From Leeuwenhoekiella polynyae (lineage in GTDB: Bacteria > Bacteroidota > Bacteroidia > Flavobacteriales > Flavobacteriaceae), in the NCBI RefSeq assembly GCF_042683665.1, contig NZ_JBHUOO010000047.1: DNA of 64,000 nt. The stretch is one strand, 5' to 3'. The notes under the pieces are model-generated. The model made no database searches and had not been told where the DNA came from. It saw only the letters and a program-made list of their open reading frames with translations. The first letter of the stretch is position 1. Every line of letters starts with the position of its first letter. A program made the translations under genes and the position numbers. Shown in pieces: positions 42,957-53,200 of the stretch.

Positions 42957-44369
42957 ATGGAGCATAAAAATTATGATTTTGGCCTGGTAGGTCTCGGTGT
43001 TATGGGACGCAACTTTATATTAAACGTCGCAGACAACGATTTTAAAGCTTTTGGCTATGACCTAGATCAGGAAAAAGTTGATGCTTTAAAGAAAGAAGGT
43101 GGAAATTTAGAAAAAGTAGATGCTTCTACCGAAATAGAAACTTTTGTAGATGCCCTGGCTGCTCCCCGAAAAATTATGCTGCTTGTTCCTGCAGGTAAAA
43201 TTGTAGATCAAGTAATAGAAACTTTATTACCACATCTTGATAAAGGTGATATTATAATAGATGGGGGTAACTCATTCTTCACAGACACAGACCGTCGTGA
43301 AGCTTATTTAAAAGAAAAAGGTATTAATTTCTTTGGTGCTGGTGTTAGTGGCGGTGCAGAAGGTGCTCGTAAAGGACCTAGTATTATGCCCGGCGGTAAT
43401 GCAGAAGCTTACACGCATATTAAACCTATTTTTGAAGCTGTTTCGGCTAAATTTAACGGTGAGCCTTGTGTAGCGCATTTAGGCCCTAAATCTGCAGGAA
43501 ACTACGTGAAGATGGTTCATAATGGTATTGAATACGGTTTGATGCAATTAACATCAGAGATCTATGACTTATTGAGAAAGTCTGTAGGTTTAGATAACGA
43601 CGAACTGCATCAGGTTTATGACTTGTGGAATAAAGGCCGTTTGCAATCCTTTTTAGTTGAAATTACTGCGGAAATCTTTAAACAAGAAGATGACTTGGGT
43701 GATGGTAGATTGGTTGACAAAATATTAGACAAAGCCAAGCAAAAAGGTACTGGTAAATGGACTTCTCAAAATGCAATGGATTTAGGTATACCAGTCCCAA
43801 CAATAGACGTTGCGGTTAGTATGCGTGAGATTTCTGCATTAAAAGACGAGCGTATCGTTGCTGATAAATTGTACAGTCGCCCGGAACCACAACCTATTGA
43901 TAAAGATAAGATCATTGCGCTTGCAGAAGAGTCTTTATATTTTGCGTTTATCGTAGCTTATGCACAAGGTTTACACCAGCTTGCTGATGCTTCTAAAGAG
44001 TATGAATATGATTTAGATATGTCTGTAATTGCAAAAATATGGAGAGCAGGTTGTATCATACGTGCAGGTTTATTAGAAGATATTTCTGACGCCTACACCG
44101 CAGATAAAGAACTACCTAACTTGCTGTTAGCGCCTTCATTTGTTGATAAAGTTCAGGGTACGTTAGCTTCTGTTCGCGAAACTGTAGCTTATGCAGCTCA
44201 AAGCGGTATTCCGGTTCCCGGACTTTCTAGTGCATTAAATTATTTTGAAGCATATACTTCAAGTCATTTACCGCTCAACTTGATTCAGGCACAGCGTGAC
44301 AACTTTGGTTCTCATACCTACGAGCGTATAGATCGTGAAGGTGTTTTTCATACCGAATGGGGTAAGTAA
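42957..44369 (+). CDS. gnd: 6-phosphogluconate dehydrogenase (decarboxylating)
   Basis: A 470-residue cytosolic dehydrogenase making ribulose-5-phosphate and CO2. The N-terminal NADP site FGLVGLGVMGRNFILNVAD is at residues 8-26, the substrate-binding SGGAEGARKGPSIMPGG at about 130-146, and the helix KMVHNGIEYGLMQL, with the catalytic Lys-His-Asn-Glu region, near 184-197. The C-terminal all-helical dimerisation part ends with RDNFGSHTYERIDREGVFHT near 445-466. Length is typical of the 470-residue type. It is transcribed divergently from zwf-pgl. The stop codon begins a dispersed repeat, and a terminator lies at about 44489-44517. Confidence 0.97.
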   Translation: MEHKNYDFGLVGLGVMGRNFILNVADNDFKAFGYDLDQEKVDALKKEGGNLEKVDASTEIETFVDALAAPRKIMLLVPAGKIVDQVIETLLPHLDKGDIIIDGGNSFFTDTDRREAYLKEKGINFFGAGVSGGAEGARKGPSIMPGGNAEAYTHIKPIFEAVSAKFNGEPCVAHLGPKSAGNYVKMVHNGIEYGLMQLTSEIYDLLRKSVGLDNDELHQVYDLWNKGRLQSFLVEITAEIFKQEDDLGDGRLVDKILDKAKQKGTGKWTSQNAMDLGIPVPTIDVAVSMREISALKDERIVADKLYSRPEPQPIDKDKIIALAEESLYFAFIVAYAQGLHQLADASKEYEYDLDMSVIAKIWRAGCIIRAGLLEDISDAYTADKELPNLLLAPSFVDKVQGTLASVRETVAYAAQSGIPVPGLSSALNYFEAYTSSHLPLNLIQAQRDNFGSHTYERIDREGVFHTEWGK

Positions 44370-44480
44370 ATTACCCAAGGGTAAGCTTACGAGGAATTCG
44401 TTAGAAACAAATTTCCTATTTCGAGACAAGCTTCTGAATAGTAAACCCTCTGGCGATGCCAATAAAATTATCCTCTTAAA
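44367..44480 (+). repeat. Dispersed stop-codon-anchored repeat, copy B
   Basis: Starts at the gnd stop: TAAATTACCCAAGGGTAAGC, then TTACGAGGAATTCGTTAGAA, an ATTTCGAGACAAG block, GTAAACCCTCTGG and TGCCAATAAAAT. It aligns over its whole length with copy C (56842-56955). Confidence 0.7.
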
Positions 44481-44488
44481 TATAAAGT

Positions 44489-44517
44489 ATAAGAGCTCCT
44501 GTTATGGGGCTCTTTTG
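44489..44517 (+). terminator. Terminator after gnd
   Basis: AAGAGC near 44490 pairs with GCTCTT near 44509 around CTCCTGTTATGGG, followed by a short T-rich stretch. It sits downstream of repeat copy B. Confidence 0.6.
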
Positions 44518-44580
44518 CTTTTATAGATTTCCTAATTGAATAGATTGCAGTAATTTTCTAGAAATTTAAAAATCCCTCAA

Positions 44581-45984
44581 ATGCGACTGATTTTCACGCT
44601 TATTCTTTCAGCTTTACTTTTCAATTCCTGCGGAAACCCACCGCCGCAATTTAGTGCAGCGATTCACAATGTGAATATCATAGATTTAGAAACCGGTGAA
44701 ATCCTTAAAGATCAATCGGTATTCATCGCAGGAGATACCATTCATTCCATTATAAAAAGCAAAGACCTTTTAACCAGTTCTGCAGCACAGCAAATCGATG
44801 GAAGCGGCAAATATCTAATGACGGGGCTTTGGGATAACCACGTTCATTTTAGAGGTGGAAAAGAGCTTACAGAAGAAAATAAAAAATTACTCAACCTCTT
44901 TATTGCAAACGGTATTACAACAGTACGCGATGCCGACGGTGATTTGACAACCGCTATAAAAGAATGGCAAAAACAAATCGCTGACGGTAACCTGGTGGGG
45001 CCTACAATTTATACTTCAGGGCCTAAGATAGACGGTCCCGGGGCGACTTGGGCTGGTTCACTTGAGGTTTCTAATAATGAAGAAATCAATACTGCTTTAG
45101 ACTCTTTAGAGCAATTGAATGTAGATTTTGTAAAGATCTATGACAGCAAAATTAATGGCGAGAATTATTTAAAAGTTATCGCTGAAGCAGAAAAACGTGG
45201 AATGATTACCAGCGGTCATATGCCGTATACCGTTACGGTTGAAGAAACTACAAACACAGGCATTGATGCTATTGAGCATTTATATTATGTTTTAAAAGGA
45301 TGTTCTATAGAAGAAATCACAATCACCGAAGCTGTTAGAAATAACGAAACAGGGTTCTGGAATTCCTTAGACCGCGTGATGAAAACGTATTCAGATTCGG
45401 TAGCTCAAGAAACTTTTTCTAAGCTTAAAGAAAATGATGTTTATGTAGTGCCTACTTTACACATAGGGCACACCTTAAGCCATCTTGATGAAACCGACCA
45501 CACCACTGACGAATACTTAAAATACATAGGGCCCGGAATTCAAAAAACCTATGCTGATCGTATAAATAGTGCTAAAAATGCTTCCCCGGAATTTGTAATT
45601 ATGCGTAAAAATCTGGATTCGGTATTTGTAAAACTGGCTGGAGAACTTGCTGCAAATAATGTGAAACTTTTAGCTGGTTCAGACAGTGGTGCATTCAACT
45701 CCTATACCTATCCCGGAATTTCACTTCACAAAGAATTAAAAGCTTTAGTAGCTGCTGGTTTAACTCCGCTACAAGCTTTACAGACTTCTGCTTCTAATGG
45801 GTCAAATTTTTTACAAAAGCAACTTCCGGAAATCAAAAGTGGCGCAGCTGCAGACTTAGTTTTGCTCAATTCCAATCCGCTTGAAAATATTCAAAACACT
45901 CAAGATATTTTTATGGTAATTAAAAGTGGAAAAACATTGAGTTCTGAAGATTTAGAAAAACTTCTAAAAACAAGCACCTATTAA
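44581..45984 (+). CDS. Amidohydrolase-family lipoprotein (imidazolonepropionase-like)
   Basis: A 467-residue lipoprotein (LLFNSCGNP) of the metal-dependent amidohydrolase superfamily. The metal-binding HxH is His87/His89 in LWDNHVHFRGG. A carboxylatable-Lys-type strand VDFVKIYDS near 181-189, HMPYTVTVEE near 216, HLYYV near 240 and the catalytic Asp segment AGSDSGAFNSY near 361-371 follow. The C-terminal GAAADLVLLNSNPLENI is typical. Such exported enzymes in Bacteroidota are often dipeptidase- or prolidase-like, but the substrate here is unknown. The nearby S10 carboxypeptidase-like protein, about 110 bases downstream on the same strand, suggests a peptide-degradation context. No anomaly seen. 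Confidence 0.87.
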   Translation: MRLIFTLILSALLFNSCGNPPPQFSAAIHNVNIIDLETGEILKDQSVFIAGDTIHSIIKSKDLLTSSAAQQIDGSGKYLMTGLWDNHVHFRGGKELTEENKKLLNLFIANGITTVRDADGDLTTAIKEWQKQIADGNLVGPTIYTSGPKIDGPGATWAGSLEVSNNEEINTALDSLEQLNVDFVKIYDSKINGENYLKVIAEAEKRGMITSGHMPYTVTVEETTNTGIDAIEHLYYVLKGCSIEEITITEAVRNNETGFWNSLDRVMKTYSDSVAQETFSKLKENDVYVVPTLHIGHTLSHLDETDHTTDEYLKYIGPGIQKTYADRINSAKNASPEFVIMRKNLDSVFVKLAGELAANNVKLLAGSDSGAFNSYTYPGISLHKELKALVAAGLTPLQALQTSASNGSNFLQKQLPEIKSGAAADLVLLNSNPLENIQNTQDIFMVIKSGKTLSSEDLEKLLKTSTY

Positions 45985-46097
45985 AATCAATTCTTGATTT
46001 TTTAGAAGTTTTTATTATCAAATCTCGACCACCTATTTCAACGTATTAAGCTAAGGTTTGATTAATTTTAAGTTTTCAGAATTAAACTTTTCACTAA

Positions 46098-47597
46098 ATG
46101 AATCTAAAAATTACATTTTTTAAAAGCCTGTTAGCTTTTGGTTTTTTCACCACGCTTACAGCTCAAAAAGTTAGCGTTCCGGTTGACACGACAATTATTT
46201 CTAATCATAGCGTTGCAATAAAAGGCAAAACAATCCCGTATCAGGCAGAATTAGGTTTTCAGCCGGTTTGGGACGACATGGGTAATCCCGTAGCAACTTT
46301 AAATTACACCTATTATTCCAGAACCGATATTAAAGATAACCAAACCAGACCATTGCTTATAAGCTTTAATGGTGGTCCCGGTTCTGCTTCCGTATGGATG
46401 CATATTGCGTATACCGGTCCCCGAATCTTAAAAATTACAGATGAAGGATTTCCTGTTCAGCCTTATGGCATCAAAGACAATCCTAATTCTGTTTTAGATG
46501 TAGCAGATATTGTTTTTGTAAATCCGGTGAATACGGGCTATAGTAGAATGGTCCCTGATTTAGAAGGTAATCTTCCTAAAAGAGATCAATTTTTTGGTGT
46601 GAATTCTGATATCGCTTATTTGGCTGATTGGGTAAACACATTTGTAACACGTCACAACCGCTGGCGTTCTCCTAAGTTTATAATCGGTGAGAGTTATGGC
46701 ACGACGCGGGTATCAGGCTTAGCTAAAGCCTTACAGCAACGCAACTGGATGTACTTAAATGGGGTAGTTCTGGTATCTCCTACCGAAATTGGATTTGAAT
46801 TTGAAGGTCCTGTAGAGATCGCTAACCGTTTACCTTACTTTGCAGCTGCTGCCTGGTATCACAACGCCCTACCTCCTGCTCTTCAGAATAAAGATTTAAC
46901 TGAGATGCTTCCCGAAGTTGAGGAATATGCCGTTAACGAGTTACTCCCTGTTTTAGCAAAAGGAGGTTATGCTTCTGCAACTGAAAAACAAGCTGCAGTT
47001 AAAAAAATTGCATACTACTCTGGTCTTTCAGAAAAGACAGTGAATCAAAACAATCTTGCTGTACCATTTAATTATTTCTGGAAAGATCTTCTACGTGACA
47101 AAGAAGGGTTTACTATTGGTCGTTTAGATTCACGCTATAAAGGATTAGACATCGCAGATGCAGGTTCTTCTCCAGATTATAACAGCGAATTAACCTCCTG
47201 GCTTCATAGTTTTACACCGGCCATCAATTACTATATGCGCGAAGAGTTAGGCTTTAAAACGGATTTAACTTATGATTTGTTTGGTGATGTTCACCCTTGG
47301 GATCGCTCTAATAATCATACCGGTTCTGATTTAAGAGATGCTATGGGAATGAACGCTAATCTGCATCTGATGGTTCAGTCTGGGTATTATGATGGAGCTT
47401 GTACCTATTTTAATGCTAAATATATTATGAGTCAGATCAACATCAACGGGAAGTTTACAGACCGTATGGATTTTAAAGGATATCGCAGTGGTCATATGAT
47501 GTATCTGCGTGCTGAAGATCTTAAAACGGCAAATCAGGATTTACGTGATTTTATAGAAAAGGCAAGTATAAGTATCGATCAAGCAGCTAAATATTGA
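46098..47597 (+). CDS. S10 serine carboxypeptidase-like peptidase
   Basis: A 499-residue secreted alpha/beta-hydrolase with signal peptide ending TTLTAQ. Oxyanion-hole motif SFNGGPGSASVWMH (residues 89-102), nucleophile Ser199 in IGESYGTTR, Asp432 in GYYDGACTYF and His466 in YRSGHMMYL form the S10 catalytic triad. S10 enzymes remove C-terminal residues from peptides at acid pH, and bacterial members are usually periplasmic. It fits a role in peptide scavenging along with the upstream amidohydrolase. A hairpin with a short T-run follows the gene. Substrate preference is not deducible. Confidence 0.9.
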   Translation: MNLKITFFKSLLAFGFFTTLTAQKVSVPVDTTIISNHSVAIKGKTIPYQAELGFQPVWDDMGNPVATLNYTYYSRTDIKDNQTRPLLISFNGGPGSASVWMHIAYTGPRILKITDEGFPVQPYGIKDNPNSVLDVADIVFVNPVNTGYSRMVPDLEGNLPKRDQFFGVNSDIAYLADWVNTFVTRHNRWRSPKFIIGESYGTTRVSGLAKALQQRNWMYLNGVVLVSPTEIGFEFEGPVEIANRLPYFAAAAWYHNALPPALQNKDLTEMLPEVEEYAVNELLPVLAKGGYASATEKQAAVKKIAYYSGLSEKTVNQNNLAVPFNYFWKDLLRDKEGFTIGRLDSRYKGLDIADAGSSPDYNSELTSWLHSFTPAINYYMREELGFKTDLTYDLFGDVHPWDRSNNHTGSDLRDAMGMNANLHLMVQSGYYDGACTYFNAKYIMSQININGKFTDRMDFKGYRSGHMMYLRAEDLKTANQDLRDFIEKASISIDQAAKY

Positions 47598-47646
47598 AAA
47601 AATAGAAATCTCAAAAATTCAATGTAATTTAAGAATGAATTAATAG

Positions 47647-47684
47647 AACCCATAAACACAGCTAGTGTTTATGGGTTATTTTTG
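47647..47684 (+). terminator. Hairpin terminator after the S10 gene, abutting the HAD start
   Basis: A perfect 13-bp stem (47647-47659 with 47665-47677) and a 5-base loop AGCTA are followed by ATTTTTG. It ends only about 6 bases before the ATG of the HAD gene, so the HAD promoter must overlap it or lie inside. Confidence 0.75.
47677..47684 (+). promoter_or_regulatory. TATTTTTG -7 box of the HAD gene
   Basis: TATTTTTG fits the Bacteroidota -7 consensus TAnnTTTG exactly and ends 5 bases before the ATG at 47690. A transcript starting there would be leaderless or nearly so. No clear -33 TTTG was identified. Confidence 0.45.
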
Positions 47685-47689
47685 CAAAT

Positions 47690-48520
47690 ATGGATTTGAC
47701 ACAAGTAAAATTAGTCGTTACAGACATGGACGGGACACTCCTTAATGATCAGGGAAAAGTAAGTCCACGATTTTTTGAATTATTTAAAGACCTTCAAAAA
47801 CACAATATTCAATTTGTTGCCGCCAGCGGAAGACAATATTTCAGCATCATAGACAAATTAGACCTAATTAAAGATGAGATTACAGTAGTTGCTGAAAACG
47901 GTGGAATTACCGTTCAGAACACAGAAGTTTTAGATACCTGTACAGTAGATGTAGAAGTCGTACACGGTTTAATACGTCAAATGCGTGAAATTGAAGATGC
48001 GCACATTGTACTTTGCGGAAAAGAGCAAGCCTATGTAGAATCTGACCACGAACCTTTTATTGAAATTTTTCAGGAATATTATACCAAGTTTAAACGCGTA
48101 CCAGATCTAACTGAAATAAGCAACGACCATTTCTTTAAAATCGCGGTTTATAGCTTTGGAGGTTCAGAAGAGACCACTTATCCTATCGCTCAAAAATTAG
48201 AAGATCAGGTTAAAGTAAAAGTTAGTGGTGAGAACTGGTTAGACATCAGCCACCTGGACACTGATAAAGGTCGCGCTCTTAAAATTTTACAAAACAGTCT
48301 GAATATTACAAAAGCCGAAACAATGGCTTTTGGTGATTACAATAACGACTTAGAAATGATAGGCCTTGCAGATTATAGTTTTGCTATGCAAAATGCGCAT
48401 CCTAACGTTACAAAAGCTGCTAAATATCAAACTAAGAGTAATAACGAAAATGGCGTAGAACACATTCTTGAGCAACTTATAGAAGCTAAAGAACGTTTAC
48501 TCGGTAATCGAGTTTTATAA
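47690..48520 (+). CDS. Cof-type HAD-IIB family phosphatase
   Basis: A 276-residue cytosolic HAD phosphatase. Motif I is DMDGTLLND (Asp12 nucleophile, Asp14 acid), motif II the Ser of VAASGRQYFS near 42-51, motif III Lys of DTDKGRALK near 201-209, and motif IV MAFGDYNNDLEM (about 218-229). The Cof/IIB cap lies between motifs II and III. These enzymes dephosphorylate sugar phosphates, flavin precursors or PLP; the natural substrate is unknown. The gene is single, preceded by a terminator of the S10 gene and convergent with yjbQ. Normal family length. Confidence 0.93.
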   Translation: MDLTQVKLVVTDMDGTLLNDQGKVSPRFFELFKDLQKHNIQFVAASGRQYFSIIDKLDLIKDEITVVAENGGITVQNTEVLDTCTVDVEVVHGLIRQMREIEDAHIVLCGKEQAYVESDHEPFIEIFQEYYTKFKRVPDLTEISNDHFFKIAVYSFGGSEETTYPIAQKLEDQVKVKVSGENWLDISHLDTDKGRALKILQNSLNITKAETMAFGDYNNDLEMIGLADYSFAMQNAHPNVTKAAKYQTKSNNENGVEHILEQLIEAKERLLGNRVL

Positions 48521-48590
48521 ATCTATGAGGCTCGGCTAGAGTTCAGGAGATGTTTCCAGATTATGCTTTATGGGCTTTCCTCAGGGTAAT

Positions 48591-49013
48591 TTAGTTACCA
48601 AGTAAAGTAAGTACTACTTTACGCGATCCCCCGTTATTGCGGTGCTCACACAAATAAACACCCTGCCAAGTTCCCAGATTTAAGCGACCGTTGGTTACCG
48701 GTATCGTTACTGATGCTCCCATTAATGAAGCTTTTATATGAGCCGGCATATCGTCTGGACCTTCATACGTATGTATGTAATACGGTGCGTTCTCAGGAAC
48801 CATTGTATTCATATGGCTTTCAAAATCCTGACGCACGGTAGGATCGGCGTTCTCATTTATGGTCAAACTCGCTGAAGTATGCTTGATAAACACCTGCAAT
48901 TGACCGGTTTTTATATTGCTCAATTCATCCAACTGACTGGTAATTTCTGTAGTAATTAAATGAAAGCCGCGGCTTCTTGCTTTTAAATGGATTTCTTTTT
49001 GATAAAAATTCAC
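48591..49013 (-). CDS. yjbQ: YjbQ/UPF0047 family protein
   Basis: A 140-residue cytosolic protein of the YjbQ family. Signatures: VFIKHTSASLTINENADPTV (positions about 42-61), EGPDDMPAHIKASLMGASVT (about 85-104) and LGTWQGVYLCEHRN (about 115-128), with the conserved His/Asp/Glu cluster. The E. coli homologue has been described as having thiamine-phosphate-synthase-like side activity; the real role is not settled. The gene is convergent with the HAD gene, and no terminator is seen between them. The minus-strand stop starts a probable, shorter dispersed-repeat copy (about 48570-48593). Confidence 0.92.
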   Translation of the reverse strand: MNFYQKEIHLKARSRGFHLITTEITSQLDELSNIKTGQLQVFIKHTSASLTINENADPTVRQDFESHMNTMVPENAPYYIHTYEGPDDMPAHIKASLMGASVTIPVTNGRLNLGTWQGVYLCEHRNNGGSRKVVLTLLGN

Positions 49014-49142
49014 AACGCTAGTTTTTCGGTAATTAACCTGATTTTAATTCAAATGTGAAAATACAAATTTGATAATCGCTAAATTCTTATGAATATGTTA
49101 TAAGTAGGGCTTTTTAATTTTTAAAATTACACTTGTCGCTCG

Positions 49143-49150
49143 TATCTTCG
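49143..49150 (+). promoter_or_regulatory. TATCTTCG -7-like box of the pirin gene
   Basis: TATCTTCG differs from TAnnTTTG by one base and lies 24 bases before the ATG at 49174. Weak support. Confidence 0.3.
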
Positions 49151-49173
49151 TATTCCACCTAAAGTAAATTACA

Positions 49174-50184
49174 ATGGCAGCAATACAAAAAATAACCCGT
49201 TTACAAATGCAATGGGATACACAAGACCCCTTCTTATTTTGTGCTTTTCATAATGATAATTTCCCTAAGGGAAATGGCAAATATGGCCCTGTAGATTCTC
49301 TTGCCGGTCGTAATATTGGTCAGGATTTTACTAAAAAAGACGGCTGGGCAATGTATCACGGTTCTAAAGTGCCTGGTTTTCCTGCACATCCTCATGTGGG
49401 CTTTGAAACCGTAACAATCGCAGAGCACGGTTTTGTTGACCATTCTGATTCGTTAGGTGCTTCAGGTAGATTTGGTAAAGGTGATGTACAATGGATGACT
49501 GCCGGTAAAGGCGTTCAACACAGTGAGATGTTTCCTTTAATAAATACCGAAAAAGAAAATCCACTTTTGTTGTTTCAAATTTGGTTGAATTTACCTGCGA
49601 AAAGTAAAAGCGTCGAGCCTTATTTCGGAATGATGTGGCATGAGAATATTCCTGTTGTTTCCAAAGAAGATTCAGAAGGAAATAAAATTGAAGTTAAACT
49701 TGTCGCAGGGAGCTTTGATGGTCACAAAGCATTAGACCCTGCACCTGACTCTTGGGCAGCAAATCCTGATAACGATGTCAACATCTGGCTAATCTCATTA
49801 GAATCAAATGCAGAGTTTACCGTACCTAAAGGAATTGATGGAGCTAACCGATCGCTATATTTTTATGAAGGTGATGCAATTGCCGCTGAAGGTTTTGACA
49901 TCCCTCCTATGCACCAAATAAAAGCTGATGTTAACGAGGTCTTGACGCTAAAAAATGGTTCTGCTCCCGCTCAATTACTTCTTTTAGAAGGAAAACCTAT
50001 TGGTGAACATGTTGTTCAGCACGGTCCTTTTGTGGGGAATTCAAGACAGGATATTGAAAAGGCATTCTCTAATTTTCAGGAAACCCAATTTGGAGGATGG
50101 CCATGGTCTACAAATGAGCATACCCATTCTCCCGCAACCGAAAGATTTGCTATATATCCAGACGGAAAAAAGGAAGAATTATAA
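49174..50184 (+). CDS. Pirin family bicupin protein
   Basis: A 336-residue cytosolic bicupin. The N-terminal cupin holds the metal-ligand pattern typical of pirins: FPAHPHVGFETVTIAEHGFV (about 69-88) and GDVQWMTAGKGVQHSEMFP (about 103-121), with the His-His-His-Glu set. FQIWLNLPAKSKSVEPYFGM (about 131-150) links to the second cupin, and the C-terminus includes HVVQHGPFVGNSRQDIEKAF. Pirins have been linked to quercetin dioxygenase activity and to transcription or metabolic regulation; the function here is unknown. The gene is single with its own leader and precedes the T9SS adhesin operon by about 108 bases. Confidence 0.93.
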   Translation: MAAIQKITRLQMQWDTQDPFLFCAFHNDNFPKGNGKYGPVDSLAGRNIGQDFTKKDGWAMYHGSKVPGFPAHPHVGFETVTIAEHGFVDHSDSLGASGRFGKGDVQWMTAGKGVQHSEMFPLINTEKENPLLLFQIWLNLPAKSKSVEPYFGMMWHENIPVVSKEDSEGNKIEVKLVAGSFDGHKALDPAPDSWAANPDNDVNIWLISLESNAEFTVPKGIDGANRSLYFYEGDAIAAEGFDIPPMHQIKADVNEVLTLKNGSAPAQLLLLEGKPIGEHVVQHGPFVGNSRQDIEKAFSNFQETQFGGWPWSTNEHTHSPATERFAIYPDGKKEEL

Positions 50185-50258
50185 TTAATAATTTTAAAAT
50201 ATAGGAGAAAAATTAATAATTTATTACATTTAATCGATACAATATGTAATTAATCGGT

Positions 50259-50266
50259 TATACTTG
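50259..50266 (+). promoter_or_regulatory. TATACTTG -7-like box of the T9SS operon
   Basis: TATACTTG (consensus TAnnTTTG, one mismatch) lies 26 bases before the ATG at 50293. Just upstream an inverted repeat ATTACAT (50223-50229) / ATGTAAT (50244-50250) could be an operator. Confidence 0.35.
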
Positions 50267-50292
50267 TACTAAATTTTACTAACCCAACTCCT

Positions 50293-53200
50293 ATGCATAA
50301 AACAATTACCTTGTTTGGAAAAGCAGCACCCCTGTTTTTCTTTTTACTTCTTACAGGAATTTCATCTAAATCATACGCACAATGTGCTGGAGAAGATGCT
50401 TCTACCACCTCCTGTGATAAAGAAACGAACCAATTTATAGATCTTTTTGCTGCCCTCAATGGTTCACCGGTAACGGGCGGAACCTGGTCTGATGACAACA
50501 ACAGTGGTGGTCTTAATGGCACAACCGGTGAATTAAACACGTGGTTAATTAACCGAGGTGGTACCTTTAATTATACCTACACTGTAGAGGACATTGCAGA
50601 CTGTACAGATAATCAAGCTACTGTAACGGTAACTCTCGCAGGCTATGCAGGTCGTGATAACAACGATGGTGTGGCTTGCGAGACCGAAAACGATGTAAAC
50701 CTCTTTCAGTTTGTAGGTTCTAGTCCTAGCCCTACTCTATTTGGAACTTGGGCTATTACTGTTGGGCCAGCTAATGCACTTAACGGGCAAATTTTTAATG
50801 CGCAGCAAGCAGGACCTGGCAATTATACCTTCACGTATACTGTAGCGTCTCAAGGCTCTTGTCCTTCTACGATGAGTACCGTTATGGTAGAAGTTATAGA
50901 GGCTCCAGATTCTGGTTCTATAGACAATACTGTTAACACTGTATTTTGTGAAACCGACGATCTAAGTGGTTTTACAACATTTAATCTTAGAGATGCTATC
51001 ATTGGTGAAGATAACGGAGGGGTTTGGACTGAAAATCAAACCAATGAAATAAACGGATTTAATGATAGTACTATAGATATTCAAAATATCAGAGACACTT
51101 TTGGCCCTGGTACATATACATTTACGTATACCGTTCAACCGGTTAATCCTATTTGTACTTTCAGTCAGACAACTGTTGCAATAATTATTGAAGAAGTTGT
51201 AGATTTTACAAATGCCGCGTTAGAATTGACTACTCCTGATGAAGATATCTTTTGCGAAGATATACTACCTATAGATGCTGTTGCTACTATTACAGGTGAT
51301 ATCGCTGATATTCCTAATGGTAATTATGAGCTTACTTATAACGTTAGTCCTGCTCCTAACACAGGTACAGATACAGTAACACTTTCTATGACTGAAGGTG
51401 TTGGTCGTTTTAATATTAATCCTGATTTCTTTACTGCAGCCGGTGTTGCTACGATACGAGTGGTTTCTATTATTGATCCCAATACTCAAAATGCTTGTGA
51501 TGTAAAGTTAGATGACTTAAGTGATACACTAACTATTGTAGCTTTACCTGATGTTAGTGATTCTGCATTGAGTGTAAAGCAGCCTTTATGTTTTGGTGAA
51601 GATGGAACTCTAACAATTTCTGATGCCGGTAATACTTCAGAAATCGAACTTGCTGATGGTGAATATACTTTTTCATACACATTAGCCAGTTCTACTGCTA
51701 CTCAAGACTATGATGCAGAGAATGTAACAGTTACTGATGGGATAGCGGAAATCCCATTATTAGCTAATGATTTGGCAACTTCAGATGATTATATTATAAC
51801 GCTAAACGCTATTGAAAACAGCACAGGCTGCTCTACCACTGCAGCTATTACTACTACATTCACGGTATCTCCAAAACCAGATGCCCGAACACTAACTGTA
51901 AGTATTCTCGACACGTGTGAAGATGATACGGTTACAGTTACCATTACAGATTCATCAGATACGCCTAATCTTGTGGATGGAACTTATAATTTCACCTATG
52001 ACATTTCCGGTAGCATAACAGCAACAAATCAACCTGCTGACGATGTAACAATCACTGATGGAACCGGAAGTTTTGATCTTCCTCAGGCTATTTTAGCTAA
52101 TGGTAATTCTACATTAACCTTAACCGCAGTTAGTAACACAGCTAGCACTTGTGAAGCAGATAATCTTGCCAATCCCACTGCTTCTTTTAATATTATTGCA
52201 ACTCCAGATGCAACTGGTGCTGTTGTAAGTATTGATGACTCCTGTGAAGATGCAGCAAATACAGTAACTATTACTACAGACCCTACTTTGATTCAAGATG
52301 GAGATTATATACTAGTTTATAATTTAAGTGATGCAAACCCTTCAGCTGAGGATACTGATGTTGAAGTGACTTTTACAGGTGGAAAAACCACTTTTGATTT
52401 AACGGCAACTCAACTTGCTGAAGCGGGTACAACTACAATTACTATTATTAGTCTAGCTACAGCTTCACAGCGTTGTGCAGCGACAGGGCTTCCTATCGCT
52501 ACAACTTTTGAAGTATTACCAGTGCCATCATTAGAAAATACAACTTTATCTGTTGCCTCCGTTTGTTTTGGTGAAAGCACAGAATTACTTTTTACGAATT
52601 CAGATTTGAGCGATGGTAATTATGATATAAACTATGAATTAATCGGTGAAAATACATTTTCAGATAATGCAAGTATTGAATTTATAGCTGGTGAAGCTTC
52701 ATTAACTATCGCTGCCGAAACAATAACAAATACTGGTTCAACTACGATTACTATAAATTCTATTGCAGATCCAGGTTCATCATGTGCAAATACAACAGCA
52801 ACCTCAACTTCTTTTGAAGTAAATCCTGTACCAGAACTTGCAGATGGTGATTTATTAGCTTCAGATATATGTCTTGCAAAAAATGGTTTTGTAACGATCA
52901 CAGCAGGAGCAAATCTTGCTGATGGCGACTACATCATTACTTACAATCTTAGTGTTTCTAATACTGCACAAGACCTAACAGCTGATGTTGAAATCACAAA
53001 TGGTCAAGGGTCATTTGAAATACCTGCTATTAATCTTTCTGCAACTGGTACAACAACCATTACTGCGACCTTAATTAATAGTGATGCGGGTTGTTCTTCT
53101 GTTCCTGTAACTGTTAATGATGATTTTGAAATTTTCCCGTTACCTGATGCGACAGGCATTACAGGTACTGCAAATGATGTTTGTTTTGGAGAACCAGTTA

